Shown here: positions 1-9,492 of the stretch, piece after piece
Layout: every line of letters begins with the position of its first letter
How positions within the stretch are numbered: the first letter of the stretch is position 1
Source: Sphingobacterium olei
Lineage (GTDB): Bacteria; Bacteroidota; Bacteroidia; Sphingobacteriales; Sphingobacteriaceae
Length of the DNA: 64,000 bases
Assembly (NCBI RefSeq): GCF_005048855.1
Contig: NZ_SUME01000001.1
Location: 186,001-250,000 of the forward strand
Direction: 5' to 3'
Made by a program: the position numbers and the translations under genes
Notes under the pieces: generated by a model
The model's database searches: none
What the model saw: only the letters and a program-made list of their open reading frames with translations
What the model was told of the DNA's origin: nothing

Positions 1-277
1 TGATCACACATCCGAGAAAGAAAAGTGCAACGTAGCGTTGCCACTCCAGATTGTCAATACACAAGGACCAAATAAGTCCAGCGGCTAGAAAACCATTGTA
101 CAAACCTTGATTCGCAGCGAGGCTCTTAGTTGCTCCAAATAGCTCCGCAGGTAGTGATTTAAATGTTCTTTTTCCGACAGTTTCCCATGCAAACATTTCC
201 ATCCATAGAATGTATAGGTGTTCTATAGCGACTATTGCTATTAATACCATTGCGATGATTCCAGTTATTCCTTCCAT
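1..277 (-). CDS. DUF1304 family small membrane protein (3' end outside window)
   Basis: Reading the minus strand from an ATG at 277 gives 92 codons that run off the left edge. The peptide begins with a hydrophobic helix and carries EHLYILWMEMFAWET followed by LFGATKSLAANQGLYNGFLAAGLIW, the signature pattern of the DUF1304 family of roughly 120-residue, four-helix inner-membrane proteins of unknown function. The C-terminal helices are missing only because the window ends. The family call is confident; no biochemical role is known to me. It stands alone here, divergent from nothing and about 100 bases from the OsmC gene on the same strand, which lies upstream of it. Confidence 0.8.
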   Translation of the reverse strand, partial: MEGITGIIAMVLIAIVAIEHLYILWMEMFAWETVGKRTFKSLPAELFGATKSLAANQGLYNGFLAAGLIWSLCIDNLEWQRYVALFFLGCVI

Positions 278-383
278 ATCTGTAAAACTAGGTTATGATA
301 CTGCAAGATACAAAAGTGTATCTGTCATTGTTAAAAAACTTCGGATGTCTAAACGATTGAGTAATCCTCAATTGTTACATAAG

Positions 384-854
384 TTATTGTTTTGAGTTGA
401 CCACGGGTTTATGTCCGACTGGGAAATTTACAGAGTTGGCAATAAAACAATACTCATTTGCTTTCTTATGCAATTCGATTGCCTTTTCGATCATATCATC
501 ATTTTTAACAAGAACTACTGGATTTAAGGTCACTTCTTTAAAATAACCACTTCCATTTTGTTCCTCTATCATTATACCCTGAGCATTGTCAAGATATTCT
601 TCTACAACAATATTATTTACGCAACAAAAATGAAGATACCAAAGCATATGGCAGGATGATAAGGACGATAGTAATAGCTCTTCTGGATTATGCCTTTTAC
701 GATCTCCGTTAAATTCGGGGTCTGAAGAACCTTCTATAATTTTTTTGTTTTCTATTATTATTTTATGGCTTCTTTCGTAATTTTTATAATTATCCGTTCC
801 TGTTCCTTTATTGCCCGTCCATTCAATTTGCGATTTGTATATATGCTCTTTCAT
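384..854 (-). CDS. OsmC family peroxiredoxin-like protein
   Basis: OsmC/Ohr proteins reduce organic hydroperoxides with a pair of cysteines in the cytoplasm. The protein shows the family core: NPEELLLSSLSSCHMLWYL with one cysteine, a second cysteine in the following helix (HFCCVNN), and the late ANEYCFIANSVNFPV segment. I chose the internal ATG at 854 (156 residues), because the 15 residues before it are lysine and asparagine rich and do not match the family start; 899 is the alternative start. It is monocistronic, and the DUF1304 gene lies just downstream on the same strand. The family is clear; substrate and the exact subfamily cannot be read from the sequence. Confidence 0.85.
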   Translation of the reverse strand: MKEHIYKSQIEWTGNKGTGTDNYKNYERSHKIIIENKKIIEGSSDPEFNGDRKRHNPEELLLSSLSSCHMLWYLHFCCVNNIVVEEYLDNAQGIMIEEQNGSGYFKEVTLNPVVLVKNDDMIEKAIELHKKANEYCFIANSVNFPVGHKPVVNSKQ

Positions 855-1405
855 TTTGCAATAATTTATTTTCTTTTGTTTTTTATCTTCACAGTACAAG
901 TAATATTCTCCTGAATAGCAATTTAAACAATTTTAGTGGATAATGATCGCTTGTCCTTAGAGATTTTGTTTCTCAACAGGGCATTATAAATATAAAATTT
1001 TTAAAAGAAAATACTTCTATTATCTGGTTTCTTTCTAGCTTATAAATGGATCTAATTTTCGGTTGTAACATGTAAATCGTCAGCAAAAAGTGGACGGATT
1101 TAGTTAAAAACGAGAACCTAATATTTTACTTATGGGGCGCCGAATGAACGGCAGAGAAGAAGTTATGAAATAAAATCTGGGAATGGAATGGTATTCAGCA
1201 AAATACCAATAGTTCAAAAGCCCAAGATTCACATCTTGGGCTTTCTATTTTTTTAAGTTATTCATTATACCCTATACACCTAGTTTGTAACTAATCTGCA
1301 TACAGCTAACAAATAAGCTTTTTGTATTATAATAACGTACAGATTTTAAAAATATTTTACTGTTTTCAAAAAAAAACCGAAATTACCTAACATAATTTTA
1401 TTGAT
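855..1405. other. Intergenic region with one terminator and no recognisable gene
   Basis: Between the OsmC and VOC genes there is no open frame with family resemblance on either strand. The segment around 1090-1200 is somewhat GC-richer and is followed directly by a strong intrinsic terminator, so a decayed gene or a small RNA on the plus strand is possible, but I could not recognise one. Confidence 0.5.
1217..1253 (+). terminator. Intrinsic terminator
   Basis: An 11-base perfect stem (AAAGCCCAAGA / TCTTGGGCTTT) with a six-base loop is followed by a T-rich tract. It sits on the plus strand with no recognisable gene immediately upstream, which suggests a lost gene or an unannotated transcript ending here. 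Confidence 0.75.
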
Positions 1406-1762
1406 ATGCTGACAGACATCAACCCCAAATTACCCATGCGTAATAAAGCCAACACAAAAGAGTTTTACTTGAATAAATTAGGATTCCATGAATTTGGAAA
1501 TGCGGATTATGAGGGTTATTTAATGGTACAAAAAGACGATATACAAATCCACTTTTTTGAATTCAAAGAACTTGATCCACAAGAAAATTATGGACAGGTA
1601 TATATACGCACGGGTGATATTGATACGTTGTACCAGTTTATGTTGCATAATAAGCTAACCATACACCCATCGGGAGATTTACAAATAAAACCTTGGGGAC
1701 AAAAGGAGTTTTCGATGTTGGATCCAGATAATAATCTACTAACCTTTGGACAATGTGTATGA
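1406..1762 (+). CDS. VOC (glyoxalase / bleomycin-resistance-like) protein
   Basis: A 118-residue single-domain protein of the vicinal oxygen chelate fold. It has the two beta-alpha-beta-beta-beta halves expected: an N-terminal half ending FYLNKLGFHEF...GYLMVQKDDIQIHFFEF and a C-terminal half with VYIRTGD, KPWGQKEFSMLDPDNNLLTFGQ. The WGQKEFSMLDPDNN segment is typical of bleomycin-binding-type members that bind ligands without a metal. It follows a terminator and stands alone. Drug sequestration is possible but not shown; many homologues have no known ligand. Confidence 0.8.
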   Translation: MLTDINPKLPMRNKANTKEFYLNKLGFHEFGNADYEGYLMVQKDDIQIHFFEFKELDPQENYGQVYIRTGDIDTLYQFMLHNKLTIHPSGDLQIKPWGQKEFSMLDPDNNLLTFGQCV

Positions 1763-1916
1763 TAATAAAGCTTCCTTGCAATAAAATCCATATTTTTTAA
1801 AAAGCGTACTTTTTACAGGTTTTTTCTAAATTGCAACATGAATTAATGTAATGAGCGGTACGCCTTATGCTAGAGCCTTGCTGTTTTTTTCTTGAAAAAG
1901 TCCATAACTAACCAAT

Positions 1917-3209
1917 ATGATAATTGATAACGTAATTTCAACAGAATCTAAAAAGAAACCTAAGTTTTATCAACTGCTTTATATTCAAGTCTTATTTGCG
2001 ATAGCAATCGGCGTATCTTTGGGACATTTTTATCCAGCTTTGGGAGAGCAAATGAAACCTCTCGGTGATGGTTTCATACAATTGATTAAAATGATTATTG
2101 CACCGGTTATTTTTATCACAGTCTCAACAGGTATTGCCTCGATGAGTGATATGAAAAAAATTGGGCGTGTTGCCGGCAAATCTTTTATTTACTTTATCAC
2201 GTTTTCTACATTGGCACTGATACTGGGACTAATTGTAAGCAATGTAGTGCAGCCCGGTAAGGGATTGAATATAGATCCCGCAACATTAGACTTCAATAGC
2301 GTTTCGGACTATGTGACTAATGCAAGGGACTCAAGTCTGCTGAATTTCGTGCTAAATATAATTCCCCAAACATTGATAAGCCCCTTAAGTGGTACAAATA
2401 TATTGCAGGTATTGTTTACTGCGATCTTATTCGGTATAGGTATTTCATTAACATTAGATAAAAGCAAACCTGTTCTCGATTTTTTACATGCGCTGGCATA
2501 TCCCATATTTAAAGTTGTTAGTATTTTAATGAAGTTAGCTCCAATTGGTGCTTTTGGCGCAATGGCCTTTACCATTGGGAAGTATGGGCTAAGTTCTATG
2601 GGTAATTTGATGATGTTGGTCGCTACATTCTACATGACCGCAATATTCTTCATAGCTGTCGTATTAGGGGCCGTAGCGCGATACAATGGATTTTCAATTT
2701 TTAAATTATTAAGATACCTCAAAGACGAGTTATTGTTGGTGTTGGCAACAAGTTCTTCAGAATCGGCTCTTCCGTCTCTCATGCAGAAAATGGAAAAAGC
2801 GGGCTGTGCGAAGCCCGTGGTGGGGCTGGTTGTTCCTACAGGCTACTCTTTTAATCTAGATGGGACAAATATATACATGACACTTGCTGCATTGTTTATT
2901 GCGCAGGCATGTAATATTGATCTAAGTCTAGAACAACAGATCCTGTTGTTATTAGTTGCAATGCTTAGTTCCAAAGGAGCAGCGGGTGTCTCTGGAGCAG
3001 GCTTTATCACACTAGCAGCTACATTAGCTGTTGTACCTGAAGTTCCCATAGCAGGGATGACGCTGATACTAGGGATAGATAAGTTTATGTCCGAGTGTCG
3101 GGCACTTACTAATTTAGTTGGTAATGCAGTGGCGACTGTTGTCGTTGCAAAATGGGAAAATCAATTAGACGAGGAACAACTTGATGCAACCTTAAATAAG
3201 ATATCGTGA
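1917..3209 (+). CDS. dctA: C4-dicarboxylate:cation symporter DctA
   Basis: Inner-membrane symporter of the DAACS family, which takes up succinate, fumarate and malate with protons or sodium. At 430 residues it has the family's usual length. The first re-entrant hairpin motif is visible as [16 protein letters not shown] near residue 278, and the substrate and cation motif [22 protein letters not shown] follows near residue 307. A C-terminal [13 protein letters not shown] segment also matches. Most family members are DctA-like in Bacteroidota, but some transport amino acids such as aspartate or glutamate, so the substrate is inferred. It is monocistronic, with no regulator adjacent. Confidence 0.9.
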   Translation: MIIDNVISTESKKKPKFYQLLYIQVLFAIAIGVSLGHFYPALGEQMKPLGDGFIQLIKMIIAPVIFITVSTGIASMSDMKKIGRVAGKSFIYFITFSTLALILGLIVSNVVQPGKGLNIDPATLDFNSVSDYVTNARDSSLLNFVLNIIPQTLISPLSGTNILQVLFTAILFGIGISLTLDKSKPVLDFLHALAYPIFKVVSILMKLAPIGAFGAMAFTIGKYGLSSMGNLMMLVATFYMTAIFFIAVVLGAVARYNGFSIFKLLRYLKDELLLVLATSSSESALPSLMQKMEKAGCAKPVVGLVVPTGYSFNLDGTNIYMTLAALFIAQACNIDLSLEQQILLLLVAMLSSKGAAGVSGAGFITLAATLAVVPEVPIAGMTLILGIDKFMSECRALTNLVGNAVATVVVAKWENQLDEEQLDATLNKIS

Positions 3210-3386
3210 TTACTACCCCAAATGGGCGGTGAAAAACTTACAAAATTGGAATACAGCTTGAATACGCATACATGTAACGTCCGCCCGATACTGTTTCATA
3301 ATATGATTTTCCTTTTTTAACCGGAGTACTGAGGTGTTTTAACGGATAAACCGAGGCTCATTTTAATCAACGGATGTAAGGTGCAA

Positions 3387-3418
3387 TTGAAGAAAGTAAG
3401 ATTTTTTTTGTATTTTGC
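3387..3418 (+). promoter_or_regulatory. Candidate Bacteroidota-type promoter of the GH43 gene
   Basis: A TTG at 3387-3389 and TATTTTGC at 3411-3418 are separated by 21 bases, close to the TTTG / TAnnTTTG arrangement known in Bacteroidota. The -7 element matches only partly. The ATG follows ten bases later, so the leader would be very short. Confidence 0.3.
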
Positions 3419-3427
3419 ATATTAACT

Positions 3428-4981
3428 ATGTTAAAACGATTTATGATTCGATTAAACCACGAAAAGAAGCTTTCACACATCGGGCTGCTCCTTTCTTTTT
3501 TGTGTTTTTCCTGTTTGACCTTTGGCCAACAAAAGGCGATGATCAACGGTGATTTTCCTGACCCAACTGTGCTATATGCAGATGGTAAATATTACAGTAT
3601 TGGTACATCCAGCGAATGGGGCCCACATTTTCCGATTTACACGTCTGAAGATTTGCTGAGTTGGAAGCAGACAGGCTTCGTTTTTTCATCACCTCCTGAA
3701 TGGGCACAATCGGCGTTTTGGGCACCAGAATATTTCTATCATAACGGAATTTATTACGTCTATTATTCGGCAAAAAGAAAGAAAGACGGAGTTTCATGTA
3801 TCGGTGTAGCAACTTCGCGTTACCCCGATCGCGATTTCGTGGATCAGGGAATAGTTGTCGACTATGGTACGGAATCCATAGATGCTTTTGTAGTAAGAGA
3901 GGGGGATGAACTCTATATGACTTGGAAAGCCTACGGACTTGACGATCGCCCTATAGAGTTGATCGGTAGTAAGTTATCTGCTGATGGATTTCGGTTGGAA
4001 GGTGAGCCATTCTCTTTGCTTTTAGATACTGCTGCTGTTGGTATAGAGGGACAAAGTTTTCTAAAAAAAGACGGATTTTATTATATGTTCTATTCGGCTG
4101 GAAACTGTTGTGGAGTAAGATGTGATTACCACGTACAAGCAGTACGTTCCAAATCACTTACAGGTCCTTATGAACGAATAGGTACAGGAGTTCTCCTCGG
4201 AGAAAATACCGATTGGAAATGCATGGGCCACGGTACATTTGTTGAGGGGAAGGAGAATAAAATGTATTACCTGTTTCATGGATACAATAAAGTAGGTACA
4301 ACCTATACGGGGAGGGAAGGATTGTTGGCCGAACTTCAATGGTCATCGTCGGGTGAACCTTCTTTCGTGTTTATACCTGCTACCAGTTTAAATGAGCAAC
4401 ACAATGTACAGCTTGATCTCAGCGGTGATCCCAACATAAATCCGTATTGGCAATGGGATTTTCGGTATGCAAAGCCGGAGCTCAGCCATACAGCACAGGG
4501 GATTCGGCTAGGAGGGATAATCCCGCCGGATAATCCAACAGGTATAGCATTAACATGGCGCCCAAGTTCAGTAGTGTATGAATTGGGTGCCGTGGTCGAT
4601 CTGATCAACAGTAGTGAAGGTGCCCAAAAAGGCATCGTCATCTATGGTGATAAAGATCGATCAATAGGTGTGGGAATTACAGGAAATAACATTCAATTAT
4701 GGTTGGTGAAAGATGGTGAGAAATTTCAAATAAAACAGGAGAAACTTCCCAAAGATTTAACAACACTGGAACTAAAACTGGAATTGGGTGCGGACTTACA
4801 ATGTCGCGCATTTTACAAGCGGTGGTCCACCTGGGTTGAGATCGTGCCAGAAGATCGCGGACTTACACGTGTTAGTGGTATCTCCCCTTGGGATAGGAGT
4901 CCTAGACCAGGACTGCATTTTCAAGGTACAGAAGATGAAAATGCAGTGTTCCATAGTGTGTATTTAAATAATAAACTGTAA
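3428..4981 (+). CDS. Secreted glycoside hydrolase family 43 (xylosidase/arabinofuranosidase type)
   Basis: GH43 enzymes remove xylose or arabinose from plant polysaccharides by an inverting mechanism. A hydrophobic signal peptide covers about residues 17-34. The five-bladed propeller follows, with the catalytic base Asp45 in DFPDPTV, the pKa-modulating Asp152 in SIDAFV and the general acid Glu207 in GIEGQSF, all intact. A C-terminal beta-sandwich (about residues 340-517, including ALTWRPSS) is the accessory domain common in longer members. The protein probably works in the periplasm or on the cell surface. The next gene, 45 bases downstream on the same strand, is another glycosidase-like lipoprotein, so the two probably form a transcription unit. 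The exact substrate is not readable. Confidence 0.9.
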   Translation: MLKRFMIRLNHEKKLSHIGLLLSFLCFSCLTFGQQKAMINGDFPDPTVLYADGKYYSIGTSSEWGPHFPIYTSEDLLSWKQTGFVFSSPPEWAQSAFWAPEYFYHNGIYYVYYSAKRKKDGVSCIGVATSRYPDRDFVDQGIVVDYGTESIDAFVVREGDELYMTWKAYGLDDRPIELIGSKLSADGFRLEGEPFSLLLDTAAVGIEGQSFLKKDGFYYMFYSAGNCCGVRCDYHVQAVRSKSLTGPYERIGTGVLLGENTDWKCMGHGTFVEGKENKMYYLFHGYNKVGTTYTGREGLLAELQWSSSGEPSFVFIPATSLNEQHNVQLDLSGDPNINPYWQWDFRYAKPELSHTAQGIRLGGIIPPDNPTGIALTWRPSSVVYELGAVVDLINSSEGAQKGIVIYGDKDRSIGVGITGNNIQLWLVKDGEKFQIKQEKLPKDLTTLELKLELGADLQCRAFYKRWSTWVEIVPEDRGLTRVSGISPWDRSPRPGLHFQGTEDENAVFHSVYLNNKL

Positions 4982-5026
4982 CGCTACATGCACTTATATT
5001 AACCCATGAATCTATTATAAACCACA

Positions 5027-6892
5027 ATGAAAATAATTTTTATTAAGATCAATATCCTTTTCCCTTTTATCGGAAGTATATTGCTTTTGATCGTAACTCT
5101 TTCCATATCCTGTTCTACACCCAAAAAGGTGCTGTACGAAACTGAATTACGGCGTCTCAGAACAGCTTCAGAAGACACCCTTGTTTCGCATGTCGACGAA
5201 TTCAACAATTATACCGGTCGTCCAGAATCTGATGGGCCATTTAACGCATCTAATAATAAAGCTTTTTTACAGCAAAATATTCCTTTTTTTGTTAGTTCGG
5301 ATGATGCGATCACTAAAGTCTATAATTACCGTTGGTGGATGATCAGTAAACATTTGAAAGAATACGAAGATCCAGAAGATCAACAAAAATACTGGGTTAT
5401 TACAGAGTTCTTCGGTGTACCAGCCTGGGCATCCCTTAGTGGCGCCATAACCTGTCCGGCAGGCCATCAGTTTTACGATGTGAGGTGGCTACGGGATCCT
5501 CGGTTTTTGAATTCCTATGCCGACTATTTTATGAAGGGATCCGCCTCTCGATTAAATCAACGGGAAAATGGCAACTTCCTTACGTATTTAAGCCGACCCG
5601 AAAGTCATCATTTTTCGAGCTGGATGATTGATGGCGTGGAAGCATTTTTAAAGATACATCCTAATACAGTTTGGCTTCATGATATGTTGCCCCATCTGGA
5701 GGTGCATCAACAGGTGTGGGATAGTTTGTTCACTGTTCATAACCGCGACTCCAAAACAGCCGGAATGTACAAGATTTTGGATTTGTATGACGGGATGGAG
5801 TTCAGTCTTTCAGCCGTTTTGGGATTGATTGAAAGTAAAGGCGCTTATGATATCTATACACACGAAAATTGGAGAGATTATTACCTGGGGTGGGGAACAA
5901 CGGACAAGGCAGCTCAATCTGTTCAAGCCAGACAATTTCCAAAGGCCTATCGGAAGGGGTATCCAGATTATTATCTGGTACGTCCTTCCGTTAACGCATA
6001 TGCTTATGCTAATATGAGATCGCTTTCCAACTTGTATAAATTGGATGGCAATGTGATTCATGATGACGCTGTCCAGAAAAAGATAAAAATGTACGGTTTA
6101 CGTGCCCAAGCGATACAGCAAAACGTTTTAAATGTTTTATGGAATGAGGAAGATCAGTTTTTCAACACTTACAGTGCAGGTGATAATCCGTTTGGAATAG
6201 GCGATTATGAGGCGAGGGTGCGGGAATCTGTAGGGTATACGCCATGGTATTTTAATATGATCCCGCTTCAGGATCATCATAAATATGAGAAGGCTTGGGA
6301 CATGTTTTCTTCACCTCAAGGATTTTACAACAATATGGGAATGACGACTGCCGAAAGACAACACCCCTATTATAACGAACAGGCGTACGCTTGGAACGGA
6401 CGTGGTTGGCCATTCCAGAATTCAATCGTATATAAAGCTTATGCCAACTACCTGCGGCATTATAAGAAAGAGATACTAGAGACAGACAAGGATTTATTGT
6501 ATGATTATGTCCAAAAGCTGAGCCATATGCACGGTACAGCGCAGTTAAATATTGGCGAATGGTATATCCCCAGTGATGGCGAAGCGTTTGGAGGACAGCA
6601 GGATTATTTCCATTCTACTTTTCCAGATATCATCATTGAAGATCTTTTAGGGTTTAAGGCATCTCATGAGCATAAATTCACCTTAGAACCTTTATTACCT
6701 GAGAATAAATGGGATTATTTTTTCTTAGGAAACTTACGCTATCATCACCATGATGTCGATATCATTTGGAAGAAAGATTGGGATCCGCAGCAACCGGGCG
6801 ACCAGAGTATGCTTTGTGTGTGGGTCGATAAAAAATTAGTCGGTAAGAGGCCGAAGCTCAATGGCAAGCTAATAATAAATTTAAAAAATTAA
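5027..6892 (+). CDS. MGH1/GH63-like (alpha/alpha)6 glycosidase lipoprotein
   Basis: A 621-residue protein starting with a hydrophobic helix and a lipobox (SISC, Cys about residue 29), so it is probably anchored in the outer membrane. The remainder resembles the mannosylglycerate hydrolase/GH63/trehalase superfamily of six-hairpin toroids: WVITEFFGVPAWAS near the start, a DGMEFSLS segment near residue 258, and AYAWNGRGWPFQNS near residue 455, the counterpart of the WNGxxW motif. These enzymes cleave alpha-glucosides or alpha-mannosides. It follows the GH43 gene by 45 bases. A second, larger member of the superfamily lies at 57-60 kb. The fold is well supported; the substrate is unknown. Confidence 0.75.
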   Translation: MKIIFIKINILFPFIGSILLLIVTLSISCSTPKKVLYETELRRLRTASEDTLVSHVDEFNNYTGRPESDGPFNASNNKAFLQQNIPFFVSSDDAITKVYNYRWWMISKHLKEYEDPEDQQKYWVITEFFGVPAWASLSGAITCPAGHQFYDVRWLRDPRFLNSYADYFMKGSASRLNQRENGNFLTYLSRPESHHFSSWMIDGVEAFLKIHPNTVWLHDMLPHLEVHQQVWDSLFTVHNRDSKTAGMYKILDLYDGMEFSLSAVLGLIESKGAYDIYTHENWRDYYLGWGTTDKAAQSVQARQFPKAYRKGYPDYYLVRPSVNAYAYANMRSLSNLYKLDGNVIHDDAVQKKIKMYGLRAQAIQQNVLNVLWNEEDQFFNTYSAGDNPFGIGDYEARVRESVGYTPWYFNMIPLQDHHKYEKAWDMFSSPQGFYNNMGMTTAERQHPYYNEQAYAWNGRGWPFQNSIVYKAYANYLRHYKKEILETDKDLLYDYVQKLSHMHGTAQLNIGEWYIPSDGEAFGGQQDYFHSTFPDIIIEDLLGFKASHEHKFTLEPLLPENKWDYFFLGNLRYHHHDVDIIWKKDWDPQQPGDQSMLCVWVDKKLVGKRPKLNGKLIINLKN

Positions 6893-6960
6893 TAGAGCAT
6901 AAATGTTTTTTGCCTGCATACGACGGGCACAGAACCGTTAAGTTATATAATAATGTAGTG

Positions 6961-7305
6961 TTAACGCCCGGTAAGCTGTTCTTTCACCACTTTCCTATGT
7001 ATGTCACTCGCTGTTTTAATAGCAAACAAAGCATAATTCAAGGATGATGATGCGTGTCGCTTCACAATCTGCTCAAACATGTTCTTCCAAACCTTTTCAC
7101 CGAGTTTTTCGTACCAATAAACTAAGCTTTTCAAACTTTCTTCTCCGAAAACCGAGATATGTCCCGAAAAGTCGATCGATGGATCACCAACCTGGCCTTC
7201 CGACCAGTCATTTATCGTGATATAGTGATCAATAAATTTGTTTTTTCTTGTCCTATGAAAACTGATATAACGAAGAAATGCTGTAAATTGCGTTATATAA
7301 TGCAA
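6961..7305 (-). pseudogene. C-terminal remnant of a macrolide 2'-phosphotransferase-like kinase
   Basis: The 114-residue frame ends with NDWSEGQVGDPSIDFSGH, FGEESLKSLVYWYEKLG and an ALFAIKTA segment. This matches the C-terminal third of Mph-type macrolide kinases (APH superfamily), where the metal-binding IDW...GDPxxDF motif lies. Full-length enzymes have about 300 residues, and the ATP-binding lobe and the HGDLH catalytic loop are absent. The residues before INDW look unrelated or scrambled, and a stop lies only 13 codons upstream of the ATG in the same frame. I infer a dead fragment of an antibiotic-inactivating kinase, left next to other decayed genes at 7.8-8.6 kb. Confidence 0.65.
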
Positions 7306-7377
7306 ATGCTCTACGACTGAAGCCGCAGAAGCATATTAATGACGGCGTTTATGAACCTACGAATTAACTATTTACAT

Positions 7378-7770
7378 ATGAATTCTGATATTCAAACCTA
7401 TAACGACAAGCAGATGCCGGAATATAGAGCAATCTGCGATTTACTAGCACAGGAAATCTCTACCCATCTCTCAGAGGCTGAAAATAAAATATGGCATGCA
7501 CATCCCGTCTGGTTTCTAGACGAAAATCCTGTTGTGGGTTACAGCAAGCAGAAAGCGGGAATAAGACTGATGTTTTGGAGCGGTGCTGATTTTGAAGAAC
7601 AAAACCTTCATGTAAAAGGATCAAAATTTAAAGATGCTTCTGTTTTCTATAACTTAGTTTCTGAGATCAAAACAAGTGATTTAAAGCGATGGCTCGAAAA
7701 ATCTCGTGATATTCAGTGGGATTACAAAAATATAGTCAAACGAAAAGGAGTTTTGGAAAAACTAAAATAA
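7378..7770 (+). CDS. DUF1801 (YdhG-like) domain protein
   Basis: A 130-residue cytoplasmic protein from the ATG at 7378; the longer frame from 7339 adds a leader that does not look like the family. It begins with a short helix (MPEYRAICDLLAQEI), continues with HAHPVWFLDENPVVGYSKQKAGIRLMFWSGADFEEQ, and ends with a WLEKSRDIQWDYKNIVKRKG tail. This is the DUF1801/YdhG layout, a small fold related to the iron-sulfur scaffold IscU in shape but without known activity. It is followed by a frameshifted SRPBCC gene and a YdeI remnant, a combination often found together in Bacteroidota. Confidence 0.75.
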   Translation: MNSDIQTYNDKQMPEYRAICDLLAQEISTHLSEAENKIWHAHPVWFLDENPVVGYSKQKAGIRLMFWSGADFEEQNLHVKGSKFKDASVFYNLVSEIKTSDLKRWLEKSRDIQWDYKNIVKRKGVLEKLK

Positions 7771-7814
7771 GAATAAATAGGTACAAGAAAAATGAAAAAT
7801 TAAGAGAAATAACC

Positions 7815-8268
7815 ATGCGAAAAATACAAGTCAAAATAGTTTCAATGCACCAACAGCAAAGGTGTATAACACAATGCTTGGCTTAGACGATATCAAAACT
7901 TATGAACATAGGACGGCTGAATTTAATCCAACTTCTACTTATAAAGGTAGCTGGAATAAGGGGGCAAAAATCTATTTTACCGGGGTAGATGAAAATGGAG
8001 AAGAAGGGGGATGGTTTCGGAAATTGTAGAGAACATTCCTTACAAGTTTGTTTCTGTCCGCCATTATGGAATTCTTCAAGGAGAAATTGAAATTACGGTA
8101 GGCGAAGAAGTTGAAAAATGGGCAGGAGGATTCGAGAATTATACATTTGAAGAGATTAATGGTATAACTACCGTTACAGCGGAGATTGACGTCACGGACG
8201 ATTACCTCAGTTATTTTAACACCACATACCCCAAAGCCCTGAAAAAGCTGAAGGAAATCTGTAAATAA
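7815..8268 (+). pseudogene. SRPBCC/AHSA1 gene broken by two frameshifts
   Basis: Three frames read in series give one SRPBCC protein: MRKIQVKIVS (from 7815), then APTAKVYNTMLG...GVDENGEEGG (from 7847), then MVSEIVENIPYKFVSVRHYG to the stop at 8268. Both junctions require one added base. The second falls in a run of five G at about 7987, where six would restore the frame, so a sequencing error there is possible; the first, at about 7845, is not a homopolymer. Intact homologues have about 150 residues and bind hydrophobic ligands. The C-terminal part alone would make an 85-residue frame starting at 8011. Confidence 0.75.
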
Positions 8269-8299
8269 CGTAGTTAACCAATGATAAATTTAATAATAG

Positions 8300-8563
8300 G
8301 GCGCGGCCTATATTGCAGACGCCATTTTAATTGCGGAAAAAGGTCTTCAAGTAAAACCCGAAAAGCATCAGCCCGTTCCTGTTCCGCAATTGTTAATTGT
8401 AGCGCTGAATGAAGATAAAGATCTTAACGATGCGTTTAAACAACTGACTTCAGGGAAACAAAAAGAGTATAGCCTATATATTGATGAAGCTAAGCAGGAA
8501 GCGATTAAAATAAAGCGTATTGAAAAAATAAAACCACTGATATTATACGAGGTGTCGGATTGA
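8300..8563 (+). pseudogene. C-terminal remnant of a YdeI/OmdA-like protein
   Basis: An open frame without a start codon reads LLIVALNEDKDLNDAFKQL, then SGKQKEYSLYIDEAKQ and RIEKIKPLILYEV before a TGA. This is the well-known C-terminal helical region of YdeI/OmpD-associated (bacteriocin-protection) proteins, which are around 190 residues long. The N-terminal half and start are missing, and a TAG in frame closes it at 8297. It lies between the broken SRPBCC gene and an intact DUF1801 gene, in a decaying cluster. Confidence 0.7.
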
Positions 8564-8583
8564 ACGATAAATACAAATAAGCA

Positions 8584-9009
8584 ATGGCGAAGAATAAAAC
8601 TACAGAAACTGACGGGGATGCTGGAGAGTTTATCCACTCTTTTGCGGATACCGAACAAAAACGGAAAGATAGTTTCGAGCTTTTAAAGCTGATGAAGGAT
8701 TTTTCCGGCTATGAACCCAAAATGTGGGGACCTTCTATTATTGGATTCGGAAACTATCACTACAAATATGAAAGCGGGCACGAAGGTGATGCCCCACTTA
8801 TTGGCTTTTCTCCGAGAAAAGCAGCAATTTCCCTATATGTTTTTACGGGTTTAGAGGAACATACACATTTGCTTAAAGATCTTGGAAAGTTTAAAATAGG
8901 GAAAGCCTGTATTTATATTAAAAAATTATCCGACATCGATCAAGCCGTTTTGAGAATACTGGTAACGGAAACTATTCGTTTTTTACAATCAAAATATGGA
9001 AAACATTAA
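8584..9009 (+). CDS. DUF1801 domain protein
   Basis: A 141-residue cytoplasmic protein with the DUF1801 pattern: a charged N-terminus (FIHSFADTEQKRKDSFELLKLM), then GYEPKMWGPSIIGFGNYHYKYESGHEGD, then GFSPRKAAISLYVF and a C-terminal helical KIGKACIYIKKL unit. This is a different subfamily from the DUF1801 protein at 7.4 kb, closer to the type often found beside YdeI genes. It starts 20 bases after the YdeI remnant and would once have been cotranscribed with it. The sequence looks intact; its function is unknown. Confidence 0.8.
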   Translation: MAKNKTTETDGDAGEFIHSFADTEQKRKDSFELLKLMKDFSGYEPKMWGPSIIGFGNYHYKYESGHEGDAPLIGFSPRKAAISLYVFTGLEEHTHLLKDLGKFKIGKACIYIKKLSDIDQAVLRILVTETIRFLQSKYGKH

Positions 9010-9104
9010 AATTGAAGTCAAATGGGCACTCATCTTTCAGTAATGGGTTTGTCTGGGATTACTACGCATAATCAAGCCCATGAACACGATTGTTATTTAT
9101 CTGA

Positions 9105-9413
9105 TTAAATAGACTGATCTCCAGTATAATACTCGTGAAATACCTCGTTAAACTGCGCTTTGCTATTAGGTTCGACCAAGTTCGAGGATAATTTCACTTC
9201 ATAATCCACGAGATCGCCATTCTCTTGGATTACGACGATTATATTATCAATGTGATCCTTAATAGCCTCTTTGATATCCTCTTTGTCGGTCACTGAATCC
9301 TCCTGAACGGAGGTTGTCGTCCCATTGTCGGTCAGTTCTGCTATAGTCCAAGATAATATTTTGTAATTTGATCGATAAAAAGATGGTACGTCGATGTTTA
9401 TAATGCTTTTCAT
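9105..9413 (-). CDS. Small acidic hypothetical protein
   Basis: A 102-residue soluble protein, rich in Asp, Glu and Asn, with no signal peptide and no recognised domain. It begins MKSIINIDVPSFYRSNYKIL and shows an alternating strand pattern in the second half (NIIVVIQENGDLVDYEVKLSSN). The start has a plausible A-rich leader. It lies between the DUF1801 gene (convergent) and the GH76 gene (same strand, with a terminator between). I do not recognise it. Confidence 0.5.
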   Translation of the reverse strand: MKSIINIDVPSFYRSNYKILSWTIAELTDNGTTTSVQEDSVTDKEDIKEAIKDHIDNIIVVIQENGDLVDYEVKLSSNLVEPNSKAQFNEVFHEYYTGDQSI

Positions 9414-9492
9414 GATGATTTATTTCTGATTGAATCAACATTACTTAAGGCAATGCTTTCATGATATACAACCGCCGCGTTATGTTTTTGTT

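Noticed and set aside
3210..3427. Possible terminator after dctA
   Set aside because: Only short, weak complementarity (CCCA/TGGG) with no T-run.
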